This document shows positions 1-10,935 of a stretch of DNA of 27,115 nt, in pieces. The notes beneath the pieces are model-generated. The model saw only the letters and a program-made list of their open reading frames with translations. It made no database searches and had not been told where the DNA came from. Position numbers and translations under genes: made by a program. Every line of letters begins with the position of its first letter. Within the stretch, counting starts at the first letter, position 1. The DNA is from Smittium culicis (Eukaryota > Kickxellomycota > Harpellomycetes > Harpellales > Legeriomycetaceae), in the NCBI GenBank assembly GCA_001970855.1, contig LSSN01005198.1, positions 1 to 27,115 on the forward strand. Reading direction: 5' to 3'.

Positions 1-1055
1 AAGTCCAAATTGTCGAGGTTGGAGTGGTGATTAGATTAACTAAAAAAGGACCAATGATAATGGTATTCAATATTAGTAATCATTTGTGACTTCTAGCTTT
101 AATAATTAAAGTCACAGTATTTAGTTTATGAGTTTCTAATAATTGGGTGATCCTTTTGAAGGATGGAACATTTTCTATTAAATTTTTCCTTAACTTATAA
201 TTTAATTAATGTTTTAAATTCAATAAAGCATATTATCAAATTGATTAAATAGCATAGCCAATAAAATATGCTAATTTTACTTACAAATAAAATTCAAAGG
301 AAAAAAAGTTCCTCTTGCAATAAGAAACTCCAATCAATTCAATTCAATTAATGTTATTTGCCTATAAGTTTGATTTGATTTAATTTAATTATGACTAAAG
401 CACGAAAAGTGAATCAAATGGATTAGCAATCTTAGCAAATAATACCACTGTAATTAAAAAGTAGAGCTTTGTGCAATTAAATAATATCATTTGATAAAAA
501 GATAAATTAAATATCGCAGCATAAATTGCCCAAAGATCATGAGCTATAAAAAAGCTTATGTAAGTTGGCTATAATTGATAGTTAATTACCATTTGCATTT
601 GTGAAAGAAAATATTGATAAGCCTAATAGCCCTTCATTAAAAATAGAGAATTTCTGTGTAGCCTTAAAGATTTATTAATAATCACATACTGCTTACTGAA
701 TTACAAGTAGTAATTGAGGCAAAATTACTAGAATAAATGCCTCAATTCAAATCAGCATTTTTGTAATTATGCAGCATACCACGTTGGCTAATCGCATTTA
801 GCGGTCCATGGACTCCATTTAATTTATAAGACAAATAATCTTATAATTTTACACGCTGTTGTAAAAAAGTAAGCAACAATACATATTTTTAATAATGAGT
901 TGGCCCAGAATATATATAAATAGACTCCATTTCTGCACACAAGTTTCAGCCATAAATGCAATTATAATTCAAAAGCACCTTTAGTGAACTTTAACAGATA
1001 ATTTCATCGCCGCTTCTATAACAAGGTTTATACAAATAAATTTTCTTTAAAAAAA
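1..1055. other. AT-rich intergenic region upstream of catalase
   Basis: No reading frame or RNA gene is supported in this stretch. The last 250 bases are the likely catalase promoter. They hold a perfect 10-bp palindrome at 804-813 (centre CCATGG), a 10-base direct repeat (GACTCCATTT) at 811-820 and 923-932, and a TATA element between them. The rest is A/T-rich sequence with many homopolymer runs and nothing I can name. Confidence 0.6.
911..922 (+). promoter_or_regulatory. TATA element of the catalase gene
   Basis: The run TATATATAAATA lies about 135 bases before the catalase ATG at 1056. It is a good match to a TATA box, followed by C/T- and A-rich sequence as expected around a fungal transcription start. 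A strong core promoter would suit an abundant enzyme such as catalase. The assignment rests on motif and position only. Confidence 0.5.
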
Positions 1056-2629
1056 ATGTCTTTTCAACACCCTTCTGATGCTCCTTCTGCTTCCAGCTTT
1101 GGTAATTTGACCACCAGTAATGGAAACCCAGTCCACAATAACCAAACATCCACCACCGCAGGTCCTTCTGGCCCAGTGTAAAATATCATACTATCAATAT
1201 TATCGACTTTGCTTTCTCAATATACCATAATTATACTTTAAAAATATCTGTTTTATTTTTTAGCCTTATCCAAGACTTCCACTTGATTGACAAGCTAGCC
1301 CATTTTGATCGCGAAAGAATTCCTGAACGTGTTGTACACGCCAAAGGTGCAGGTGCTCATGGTGTCTTTGAAGTAACCCATGATATCTCACATTTGACTT
1401 GTGCCAAATTCCTATCCCAAGTAGGTAAGAAGACTCCTGTATTTACCCGCTTCTCGACTGTAGGTGGTGAATTGGGTTCTGCTGATACTGCCCGTGACCC
1501 ACGCGGTTTTGCCGTCAAATTCTATACCGAAGAAGGTAACTGGGATATGGTCGGAAATAACACACCAGTGTTCTTTATCCGTGACCCTATTAAATTCCCA
1601 GACTTTATCCACACTCAAAAAAGGCACCCACAAACCAATTTACCTGACGCTGATATGTTCTGGGACTTTATATCATTAGTTCCAGAAACTATCCATCAAG
1701 TAACCATTCTCATGTCCGATCGTGGTATTCCTGATGGCTACAGACACATGAATGGTTACTGTGGCCACACTTTAGCTCTTGTTAACAGCGACGGCTCTTT
1801 CAAATACGTCAAATGGCACTTTAAGACTAACCAAGGTATTAAGAATATCTACGCCAAGGAAGCTGCTGAACTCGCTGGTACAGATCCAAACCACGCCACA
1901 AGAGATCTTTTCAACTCAATCGAAAAGGGCGACTATCCTTCATGGAACGTCTATATCCAAGTTGTTGAGCAAGATCAAGTTGATAAACTCGGCTTTGATC
2001 TTTTCGATGTTACCAAAGTTCTTTCCCACAAAGACTTCCCACTCATTCCTGTTGGTAAAATGACTCTTAACCGTAACCCCGAAAACTACTTTGCTGAAGT
2101 TGAGCAATCTGCATTCTCTCCATCAAACATGGTTCCAGGTATTGCCCCCACTCCTGACCGCATGTTACAAGGTCGTTTGTTCTCTTATCCAGATACTCAC
2201 CGCCATCGTTTGGGTCCTAACTTTGCCCAAATCCCAATTAATGCTCCAATTTCTGGAACAAGCAACCACCAACGTGATGGTTTGATGTCTATTAATGGAA
2301 ATGGCGGAAGCCGTCCAAACTATGAGCCAAACAGCTTTGGTGGCCCATACCAAAATAACAAGATTAGTTCATCAACTTATCCACTCAACATGCCAGTAAA
2401 TGGAAACATTGGTGCATACACATATACACTTTCTGATGTTGACTTCGTTCAAGCTGCTGCTTTGTACAACCTATTCAGCGAAGATGAAAAGAACCGCTTG
2501 GCTAGTAATATTGCCGACGGATTAAGTGGCGCAAAAGATTTCATCCAAAAGAGACAGCTTGACATTTTTGCCCGTGTTGATGCCGACTACAGAAACAGAG
2601 TTGCCGCTGAATTGCAAAAGAGGGCTTAG
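1056..2629 (+). CDS. Heme catalase, small-subunit (about 495 aa), one intron
   Basis: The protein disproportionates hydrogen peroxide to water and oxygen. Exons are 1056-1177 and 1265-2629 plus base 1264 (intron 1178-1263, 86 nt, GT...AG). The codon split across the intron gives Val in the family motif GPVLIQDFHLIDKL. The start is the first ATG, in an A-rich context, and gives a normal N-terminal arm. Visible family marks are the distal His of RVVHAKGAGAHG (His66), the Asn of GNNTPVFFIRD (139/140), and the proximal heme-ligand motif RLFSYPDTHRHRLGPN with Tyr349. Length fits clade-3 small-subunit catalases, with no large-subunit flavodoxin-like domain. The C-terminus ends KRA, not an SKL-type peroxisomal signal, so location is uncertain. 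Its coding sequence is clearly richer in C-ending codons than its neighbours, consistent with high expression. A poly(A) signal AATAAA lies at 2683-2688. Confidence 0.96.
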
Positions 2630-3752
2630 TTCGTCGATGTATGCAAACTTCAATTCGAATGTTTTAAAATTCTTATTTCCACAATAAAATTATATTTCTC
2701 AGTACTCTCTTTCGCCAATTTCTTTCTTCAAGTGCCAAATTAAATATATAATTTTTCCTTATTGATTATTTACACCTTTTTACACCAACATTTCTCGTGT
2801 GCAACCATTTAAATTATACAAACATGCTCGTTTGAAAGAAAAACTACACACACCCTAGCTGGAAATTTTTGAAAATGATATTGTTACGTATCCAGATATA
2901 TGCACTAAGCTGTTTACTTTACTCATTGACATAAAAAGTCTTTAAATATCTTTAATAAATTTAGATAAAGCTCTAGACCTTGGCTCCTTTTCTAAAAAAA
3001 TCTTTTTATTAGCAACAGGAAACCATCTAGAAAATTTTTTACCAGTATAACAAACTTTGGATTTGAATTTGTATTTTATTAATTTTTTTAAAGTTATTTT
3101 CTATCATAAGTACTGTGTATGCGATTTAGTTTTTCTTACCAGTTTTTAATAGGTGCTATAATCAGCTTAATGGACGTTTAAATCCGCTTGAGAAGATATT
3201 TTAAATTTATTTTTTGTATTTTCACTAAATATGTAATTTTCTCTCACTTTAACCATAACTTTAATTTTCCAATTAATAGCCAATTTCGTTTTGGAATTTT
3301 ATTTAGTAAATAGTTGGTGCAAGGCATAAAAAAACTAATATTCTAATACTAGTTTTTATTTAATAAATAGATTTATTTAGACAGAAAGCTGTATGGATAA
3401 ATACAATTGGGTTAATATGTTTATAATTCAGCAATAAATAAAATAACTAACGAATGAATGCAGGTGGGCATATAAAACACAAGCTAACTATTGGTAGGAT
3501 AGAAAAAGTTATATCAAGATATTATCCTTTGATTGAGAAACAGTTTCAATTTTTAAAGCACTATTATTTATAAATCAATGCCTATATTCAAAATAACCAG
3601 AATACGTTACTATTTTTTACCTTGTACCAATTATTATTATCCAGCGTCTTATTAACTATTTCCATGATTTACACCTTTCCTTTTAAATAATCTTTGTATT
3701 ATCACATGAATTTTGTATTTCATCAAATTATTCGATTATATACATTCAAGCA
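2630..3752. other. Intergenic region between catalase and MUS81
   Basis: This spacer holds the catalase 3' end (AATAAA at 2683-2688) and the MUS81 upstream region. It is A/T-rich with no convincing ORF, tRNA or repeat. Nothing else is supported. Confidence 0.6.
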
Positions 3753-6700
3753 ATGAGTAATCGAACAAGTAAAAAAACAGTCCAGCCCTGCAAAAATCCA
3801 CTTCTTTTGCAGTGGATGGAAGAAATGTACAATGATGCTCGAGCGAAAAACTTGAAAACCCAGTATGTTTATTCAAAGGTAGTTTCATGATTAACAGCTA
3901 ATTTCAATACAATGACTTTTAATTTGAACTATTTTATCAACTATTACTTTTTACATTCAATAATATCACACCCAAAACTATGAATATTATCCTCTCTTTA
4001 TTTTAAATATTTTCGTAAAATTAATGCTTAAAAACCTCCCAAATGATTGAATAGGCAATTAAATCTCTAAAACTGTATCCTATACCAATAACAAATCCAA
4101 TAGAATCCGTTCAACTAGAAGGAATAGGAGCTTTGACAGCTGAAAAGCTCGATAAAAAATGGAGGCAGCACTTTTCGCTACCAGGTAAATAATGTTATTT
4201 TTTTTTTTTACTAGTTTAGTTTTTATCTAATAAAAAAAATTTTCGAATTTTCTTGCTAGTTTGGTTAATATAATTTTAAATCAAACTTGTAAAACTAATA
4301 CTCAATATATATTAGCAATAAAAATATTATAATTATTTTCTCTCAAACCAAATTAAATATATTTTAATTTAAAAATGGGTCTGTATTAGATAATAATCAG
4401 GAAATAGATACCAGGGCGTCTATATCAGAAAAAACCGACTCAAGTACTTCTCAATCGCACATATTCGATCAATTCCTCGCTTAATGATTATGCATTTTTT
4501 GAAAACTTTATTTTTTGCCTTTTTTTGAAGAGTAAAAATATCTTTTCTAATATTTATTAACTTTAAAAACTAGGACAAAACTTATCAGAAACTAACTCTG
4601 AAATCCTGAAAGAAAATGAAAACGATTCAAATAATGCCAAGAGAAAAAAAGTTACAAAAACTGGTAGATTATATATTCCTAAATACCAAAGCGGATCTTT
4701 TGCCCTGTTGGTCGGACTTTATAAAGCTGCGATAATGTATGGGCTTGACTATTTCGTCTCTAAGAATGAGTTAATATCTTTATCTCAACCTTATTGTAGC
4801 ACATCATTAGATTCTGTTGCTAAAAGGTTTGTATATACTCACGTTTTTTCCAACACGTTCATTATTTTATTTATATTTCAAAAATTTGGCTAATGATCAT
4901 GCTCTGAAAATTTTATTAAAGCCCTCTTTTCATTTAATTATTTCTTTTTTAATTTCTATAATGCTTTTTCCTTCGAATTGATTTTAATATCAAAGTGCTG
5001 GATCAAATGTAAGATACACTAGCTGGAGTGGGATCAAAACTCTAGAGAAAAAATCGTATGCTTTAAGGCAGGGTGTTTCATCAAAATATTGTATTGGTGA
5101 TCACGGAATTGAACCTGCACAAAAAATAGTTTCTGTTCTGATAGACACTCAAAAAACCACTTCAGGCTCCAGTAAATCTAACAGTAATTCCGCAACCATA
5201 CAAAACAATGATCCCAGCGAAATCATAATTTCTGTAGAGGATATGGAATTATTCGAAAAGGGTGAAGATATGTTTAAGGAGTCAAGAATCTCCATAGATC
5301 AACAAGATAACGAATCTTTTGAAAATGAAATTTCTAATTATAGCGATGGATATAATTGGTCCTCTCAAAATTATGAGTATACAAATGGCTTTAATAGCAC
5401 AGCAAATAGCAGTCAAAATCCCTTAAATCTAGATTCAGATAAGTCTAGCTTTGATGGGTATAGCTCCGATAATTATAATTCAAATACTTTTGAATTTTCT
5501 GAAAATATTAGCTATTCAACCAATAAAATTCAAAAAAACCATATTTCTAACTCGCAGGAAACAGTGCAAACGAATTGCTTAAGCTCGGACTCGGAGCAAA
5601 TCTTAGGCGATATGAACTCGATGACATGGCAGAATGGGCAATCATCAAATGTGATGAGTTTGGACAAAAATAAATTTTATGAAAGATCATCGCTGCTTAC
5701 AAAATCCGCCAGCTATAATAAAGCAGAAAGCATATTCAACGAAACAAATCCGACATGTACGATCGATCCTATTATGTATGAGGCGGGTAGTTTTGATATT
5801 GTTCTTTTAATAGACGTACGTGAGATTAAAAACTCTAGCGAGCGAGATTATATGTTGAACGAGTTTGTAAAAAAAGGTATCAACGCGGAAACTATAGCAT
5901 TGCCAGTAGGCGACTATGCGTGGGTTGCGCGGCCAAAGCCCAAACCAGATTCACAGGGAACTAGCAGGAACTTGAACGCAAGATCAAACTCGCTTAATTC
6001 TTGCGACTTTGAGACAAGTTTAGAAAAAAGATCACAAGGAGGAAAGTTATCAAGAACAAATTCTGCGACGATGGGCCTTGGAAGAGCCTTTTTGAATGAA
6101 GATGTTATCATAAATATGATAATTGAGCGGAAGATTATGAGCGATCTATGTTCAAGTATCAAGGATGGAAGAATAAATGAACAGAAGGTATATTTTGTTC
6201 CTGTTATTAAATCAAAGATAGAAATAAAAGAAATCATTCCAAAATTTTACTTATTATCAACACTTTATTTTTTTTTTATACGTATTAACGTTTATTTTCG
6301 GGGTAAATGTTCTTGTTAGTATCGACTACAAAGCTGTGGGATTGACAGAATTTCGTATATAATCGAAGGCGAAGATACAGATTCAGTAAACAGAATTGGA
6401 GAAAATCTCGTATACGAGACGATATTGAGGATGAGTGTGGTTGATAATATAGCAGTAAAAAAATTTGCGAGCACAAGCGAGACAGTTGAGTATATAGCTA
6501 GACTAACTAGGCTGATGATCAAACAATTTCAGGTAAGCTGCTGTTTCCATGCAGACAAAAATTTTGATTTATTTTGTTTTTTTTATCTACAGCATGAAAA
6601 AATAAAACTGATTAATAAATTAATAAATTAATTGTTTTTTTTTTTTTTGAAAAAAGGGTAAACACTTGTACGTAATTCCGGACAGGACAGTTGACAGGTA

Positions 6701-7138
6701 TACAGTGAATAAACTGAAGGCGGACCTAAAGCGCGAGTACCCAAGCAGGGAGCACTGTTTATTCTTTGAGACGTTTTGCCGGATATCGATGAAATCGAAG
6801 AACCTCAGCGTCGCAGAGCTGTTTGCGAGATCGGTGCTGACGATGCGCGGCATGTCAGAGGAAAAAACGATGATGCTGCTGAAGAATTTCAACACGCCAA
6901 AAAGGTACTTTGTTTTGTTTTTTTTTCTTTCTATATAAATAAAAAAATATAATGTAAAAAAATAAAATATATAATTAGGTTTCATGAGCATTTGACTGAA
7001 AAAGGGTCGTTTGCGCAACAGGTTGGAAGTTTGACGAATTTGAGCAGGTCGGATGTGGCGATTAAGAGGCATAAGCTGAATGCGACATTAGCGGAGAAAA
7101 TGGTTACTTTGTGGAAATCAACGATATACCCTGACTAA
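3753..7138 (+). CDS. MUS81: MUS81 crossover junction endonuclease subunit
   Basis: Catalytic subunit of the MUS81-EME1 nuclease, which cuts 3'-flaps, stalled forks and recombination intermediates in the nucleus. Exons: 3753-3878, 4055-4184, 4574-4826, 4996-6187, 6320-6532, 6657-6904 and 6979-7138. All junctions keep frame, giving 773 aa. A further in-frame exon may lie at 4390-4443 (then 791 aa). In order: an N-terminal helix-hairpin-helix domain (NPLLLQWMEEMYNDARAKN; VQLEGIGALTAEKLDKKW); a winged-helix segment (YIPKYQSGSFALLVGLY; SNVRYTSWSGIKTLEK); an Asn/Ser-rich spacer, residues about 250-430; the ERCC4 nuclease domain from about residue 436 with LLIDVRE (Asp443, Glu446) and IERKIMSDLCSSIKDGR (Glu547-Arg548-Lys549, Asp553); and a C-terminal helix-hairpin-helix pair. 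The active-site ERKxxxD is intact. The spacer and an insertion of roughly 40-45 residues before ERK make it longer than most relatives. The acceptor at 4995 (AAAG) is weaker than the others. Confidence 0.93.
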
Positions 7139-7572
7139 AAAATAAAAAATTAAATTAATATATTTCTATAGTATGAGCTAATGCTTGCATACCCTTTTTT
7201 TATGACAAATCAATTCATTAATTTGTGATTTATTACTCATGAGCTTACGAGATAAATAATGTAAATAGAATTTATTAGAAGGATATAAAATTAGTCAGAG
7301 CAATATATAAACCTTTAAAATAATATAGATTATTATGCAATATTAAGGGCGAAGAAGTAAAATATAAAAAAAAAAGTCAGTTTGATTGCTATCTATTGAA
7401 AATTTTTGTTTTAAGGGTGAATGAGGCATTTTAGATGAATGGTTAAAAAAAAAAAGTTTATACATACAAATGTTTTAAATTTTTTAGTTGGCTAAAATAA
7501 GAAAGAAAAAAAATAATATAGTTGTAGTTGTTGAGGAATTGAGTATTGAGAAATTTTTTGGGATTTATATAT
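7139..7572. other. Convergent 3' spacer between MUS81 and aminopeptidase
   Basis: Both neighbouring genes end here. AATAAA occurs at 7141-7146, directly after the MUS81 stop. The rest is A/T-rich. The small open frame on the minus strand near 7458-7643 overlaps the aminopeptidase end and has no coding character. Confidence 0.6.
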
Positions 7573-9111
7573 TTAGAGAGGGGAGTTTGAGACAGAAACC
7601 AAAAATTCGATGAGAGTTCTGGTAGGTCTTCCGGACATTCCACGGACTTGATATCCAGAGTTGGATGAGCTTTCAGAGGAACCAGCGATATCCATATGAG
7701 CCCACTTGATTTTTTTGGAGGAAGAATCGTCAGATTCGTCGGAATTAGCGTTTTTAGTTCCTAAGAACTCACTCAAGAACATGGCAGCAGCGGAGGAGCC
7801 ACCACCAAAACCGGAGGTTGAGATGTTGGCAATATCGGCAATGCGGGATTCCATGCTCTTGAGATAGTAGGAGTGCATAGGCATTCTCCAGACGACATCA
7901 CCAGTAACTAAAGAGGTGGAATTGATTCTTTCCCAAAGCTCGTTAGATTCAGTAAAAACGCCAGAGTAGACTTCGCTGAGAGAAACGATTATGGCACCAG
8001 TTAAAGTAGCGACATCAATAACTGTTGGTGGGGAATAAGTGTCTACAACGTAAGTCAAAGCGTCGGCGAGAACGAGGCGACCTTCGGCATCAGTGTTTAG
8101 GATTTCAACAGTTTTTCCGTTTTTGGCGGTGAAAACATCCCCGGGCTTGGTAGCAATTCCATTGATTAAATTTTCGGTCAATGGGACAACGCAAACAGCG
8201 TCAATAGGGGCCTTGAGAGAGGCAATACCGCGGATGGCACCAACAACGGAGGCACCACCGCCCATATCGCTTTTCATCAAGTCCATATTTTTAGAGGGCT
8301 TGATGCTAATACCACCACTGTCGAAGGTGATACCTTTACCAACAAGGGCGACGGAAGGGGAGAAATTTCCTGAGGAAGAGCTGGCACCGCGGTAGATGAC
8401 TTCTACAAATCTTGGGGGTTGGTCAGAACCTTGGGCAACGCTTAAGAAAAGGCCCATATTTTGGGCAGCGATCCATTTTTCGTCATATACGTTGACAGTG
8501 ACGTTTTCAATGCCGGCAAATTCGCTGACGACAGAGTTAGCGAAGATGGTTGGGGTCATTAAATTGGCGGGGGCAGTGGTGAGATCACGGACAAAGTTCT
8601 GAGAAGCAGCATAAATTTTTCCGGCTTCCCATTTATCAAGAGCAGCTTGGGCAACTGGGGAGTTTGAAGAGACGCAAACTGGGGAGATGGAGAGAGAAGA
8701 GGCTTTTTCGGATTTCAATTTGTCGTACTTGTAAGTTCCGAGGAAGGCGCCTTCAGCAGCAGCTTGGGGGTTTCCAGAAACGTCGACTTGGATGTTATAG
8801 ATTTTGCGTTCTTCGAGGCTGCGAACACCGGTTCCGATAGCATTGCGAATGTTTTCAGAGGAGTCGTTTTCGCTGCATTTTCTGTCGCCTAGACCAGCAA
8901 CGGCAATGTATTTGGTAACAGAGCCGGTTGCAGAGAATTGCAAGTAGACGTAACAGTCACCAGTTTTCCCTTTAAGACCATGGGCCTTGAACTGGTTGAT
9001 GATGTCGGTAGAGACAGCGGGTGAGATTATGGAGGAATCAGAGATTGAGCATGATAGCTGGAAATCAGAGTAGACACCAACGACTAGACCGGTAATTTCA
9101 GATTGGGACAT
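7573..9111 (-). CDS. M17 leucyl aminopeptidase (cytosol aminopeptidase family)
   Basis: An intronless 512-residue metallopeptidase that removes N-terminal residues from peptides. M17 enzymes are di-metal hexamers. The N-terminal macro-like domain (about 1-175) is followed by the catalytic domain. The metal and catalytic residues are all present: Lys259 and Asp264 in GKGITFDSGG, Lys271, Asp282 in MKSDMGGG, and Asp341, Glu343 and Arg345 in the signature NTDAEGRL (339-346). No signal peptide is visible, so a cytosolic place is likely. A Ser-rich loop near residue 470 (DESDDSSSKK) is an oddity. The start is the only ATG giving a complete N-domain, and upstream sequence is A/T-rich. Like catalase, it is less AT-biased than the intron-rich genes around it, suggesting good expression. 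It converges on MUS81. Confidence 0.96.
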   Translation of the reverse strand: MSQSEITGLVVGVYSDFQLSCSISDSSIISPAVSTDIINQFKAHGLKGKTGDCYVYLQFSATGSVTKYIAVAGLGDRKCSENDSSENIRNAIGTGVRSLEERKIYNIQVDVSGNPQAAAEGAFLGTYKYDKLKSEKASSLSISPVCVSSNSPVAQAALDKWEAGKIYAASQNFVRDLTTAPANLMTPTIFANSVVSEFAGIENVTVNVYDEKWIAAQNMGLFLSVAQGSDQPPRFVEVIYRGASSSSGNFSPSVALVGKGITFDSGGISIKPSKNMDLMKSDMGGGASVVGAIRGIASLKAPIDAVCVVPLTENLINGIATKPGDVFTAKNGKTVEILNTDAEGRLVLADALTYVVDTYSPPTVIDVATLTGAIIVSLSEVYSGVFTESNELWERINSTSLVTGDVVWRMPMHSYYLKSMESRIADIANISTSGFGGGSSAAAMFLSEFLGTKNANSDESDDSSSKKIKWAHMDIAGSSESSSNSGYQVRGMSGRPTRTLIEFLVSVSNSPL

Positions 9112-9456
9112 TTTAGGGCTAAAATAGGTAAGAAAAATTCAAGATTTAAAAAAAAAAAACAGATTTATGTATAGGTATGAAAACAGAGAATAAAGTGGAG
9201 TAGAATAGAATGGAATAGAAAAATTTGGGTGTAAAAACGTATAGTGACTAAAATAGGGGATTGAAATATACCTTTTATTTGGAATAATATATACCTCAGC
9301 GCGTTTAGCAATTCAAGATAAAACAACAAAAAAAAAAAGGGAGTCAAGTCAAGATGAATATTGATGTAGCTGGTATACCTTGCTTTTCGTCACTTATTTT
9401 TTTTTAAGGTATGCAGAATTTCCATAATAAGCCACTTGACACTTCATCGCGATAAT

Positions 9457-9523
9457 TGCACTAATTAAATTCTTGTTTGCACTTTGCGAGTGCAATTTAA
9501 TCTTCTATTTCTTTTTTTGCACT
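9457..9523. repeat. Cluster of TGCACT hexamers with an inverted pair
   Basis: TGCACT occurs directly at 9457-9462, 9478-9483 and 9518-9523, and inverted (AGTGCA) at 9489-9494. The second and third copies form a hairpin with a 5-base loop. The flanks ATTAAATT and ATTTAAT could extend it across a bulge. It lies about 350-410 bases upstream of the aminopeptidase start. It may be a factor-binding cluster or chance. Confidence 0.4.
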
Positions 9524-9652
9524 GGTGTATCCCAATTGGCACGCTGCGGAATCCACGGAATTAAGCCAATGAGCGTCAGACGTGTTTTCATACTCTTTAT
9601 AATTTTTTACCACAAAATTAGCCGCATTTTTAGCTCATTCAGTTTCGCAGAA

Positions 9653-9722
9653 TAATAAAACACCAAAGCATTTCTATTAAAGTAGTCTAATAAAACACCA
9701 AAGCGTTTCTGTTAAAGTGGTC
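9653..9722. repeat. 35-bp tandem duplication, two copies
   Basis: Unit 1 (9653-9687) and unit 2 (9688-9722) are directly adjacent and differ at only three positions: 9670/9705, 9676/9711 and 9684/9719. At each, unit 1 has A and unit 2 has G. The unit contains TAATAAAACACCAAAGC. No coding frame spans it convincingly. Confidence 0.85.
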
Positions 9723-9951
9723 TGGTGAAGCTGGCTTGGGTCTTAGCTGCTATTACGCCATAAGAGTATATCCCATTAGCTTCTTCCCTCTTCCTCCAAT
9801 TCCTCCTCCCATTTTAAAAAAATACACTTTTCTGCCAGTTTTACTCAGCGTAACTGCTCATATTTCATCCAACCTTACACTGTTCGCCAATACTTTGAAT
9901 CACACAGATGACGACTGTTTGAGATTTATGGCCGTTTGAGGGCTTTTTAAA

Positions 9952-9964
9952 CCCCCCCCCCCCC
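9952..9964. repeat. Poly-C run of 13 bases
   Basis: Thirteen consecutive C residues in very AT-rich DNA, so the minus strand carries 13 consecutive G. It is by far the longest G/C homopolymer in the window. Its length may be inexact in the assembly. Confidence 0.85.
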
Positions 9965-10935
9965 TATTTGTATAGGGTACCTTACTTCAAACCATCTTAT
10001 GTAACCTTCAACTTGCATAAAAAAAATATTGTCGCCTTGTAAACCGTGACTTGTATAAAAAAAAAAAAAAACTCCCCTTTTATTAATTCACTTCAATTAA
10101 TCGCTTTAAATAATTATATATTTTCGGTTTTTATGCCATAAATAATTATTACACAGGCCAAAAAAAAAAACAAACAAACAAACATTTATTAATCTCACAG
10201 AGCAATATTAATTTTACGCCTATATTGTACCAATACCTGATATCATTACTTATAAAAAAAATTAAAAAAAAAAATCTTTTTACGATTTTCGCTACCAACT
10301 AATCGAAAAATATTAATTTAGACTATATAATGTTTTAAACTCATCTAATCTTGACTTTTCCAACTTCAAACATTTCCCAAAGATCTATATTTTATCTAAA
10401 TTTCGGTTTAATTATTCGATAGTATTAATATCTAAATCAACCAAGATTTTCACATTTAAAAGACATAACAACTCTATAAATATAAACTTGTACATTTACA
10501 CCCGGTGCTAATTAATAGGAATTCAAACAAGCAATGATAATAAAGTCATTAAATAGGCTCATTCAGTCTCTACCCAAAAACATATTTTGCTCATTAAAAA
10601 TAATCTAGTGCTCTAAAAAGAATAAAATGTAAAATAATCATTACTCAACTCTGAAATATTAAAGTAACTTTCTCATTTCCTAATTATCAGCTTCATTGTA
10701 AAATACTTCTTCAAACCTGTTACAATAATAAATTGATGAATCGTTTAGCAAATATTACTATTTTTGCTTTTGATTAGAGTGTTAAAAAATTAAGATTAAA
10801 GGATCATTTAATAACATGAAAATAATGTAATTAAAAGCCAATTATTTTCACAAAGTAATAGCCAATGTGAATATCAAGAGTCAGCTAACAACATTAAGAA
10901 TGATTTTTAATAAAGTGTAAATCCGCCAACAACCT

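Noticed and set aside
1412..2353. Open frames on both strands inside catalase (about 60-94 codons)
   Set aside because: They overlap the highly conserved catalase frame and look like shadows of its codon bias.
8093..8602. Plus-strand open frames opposite the aminopeptidase
   Set aside because: Antisense shadows of the conserved M17 frame, without recognisable similarity.
9473..9939. Two small plus-strand ORFs in the spacer
   Set aside because: No family resemblance, no splice context, and one runs through the tandem-duplication area. Consistent with chance.
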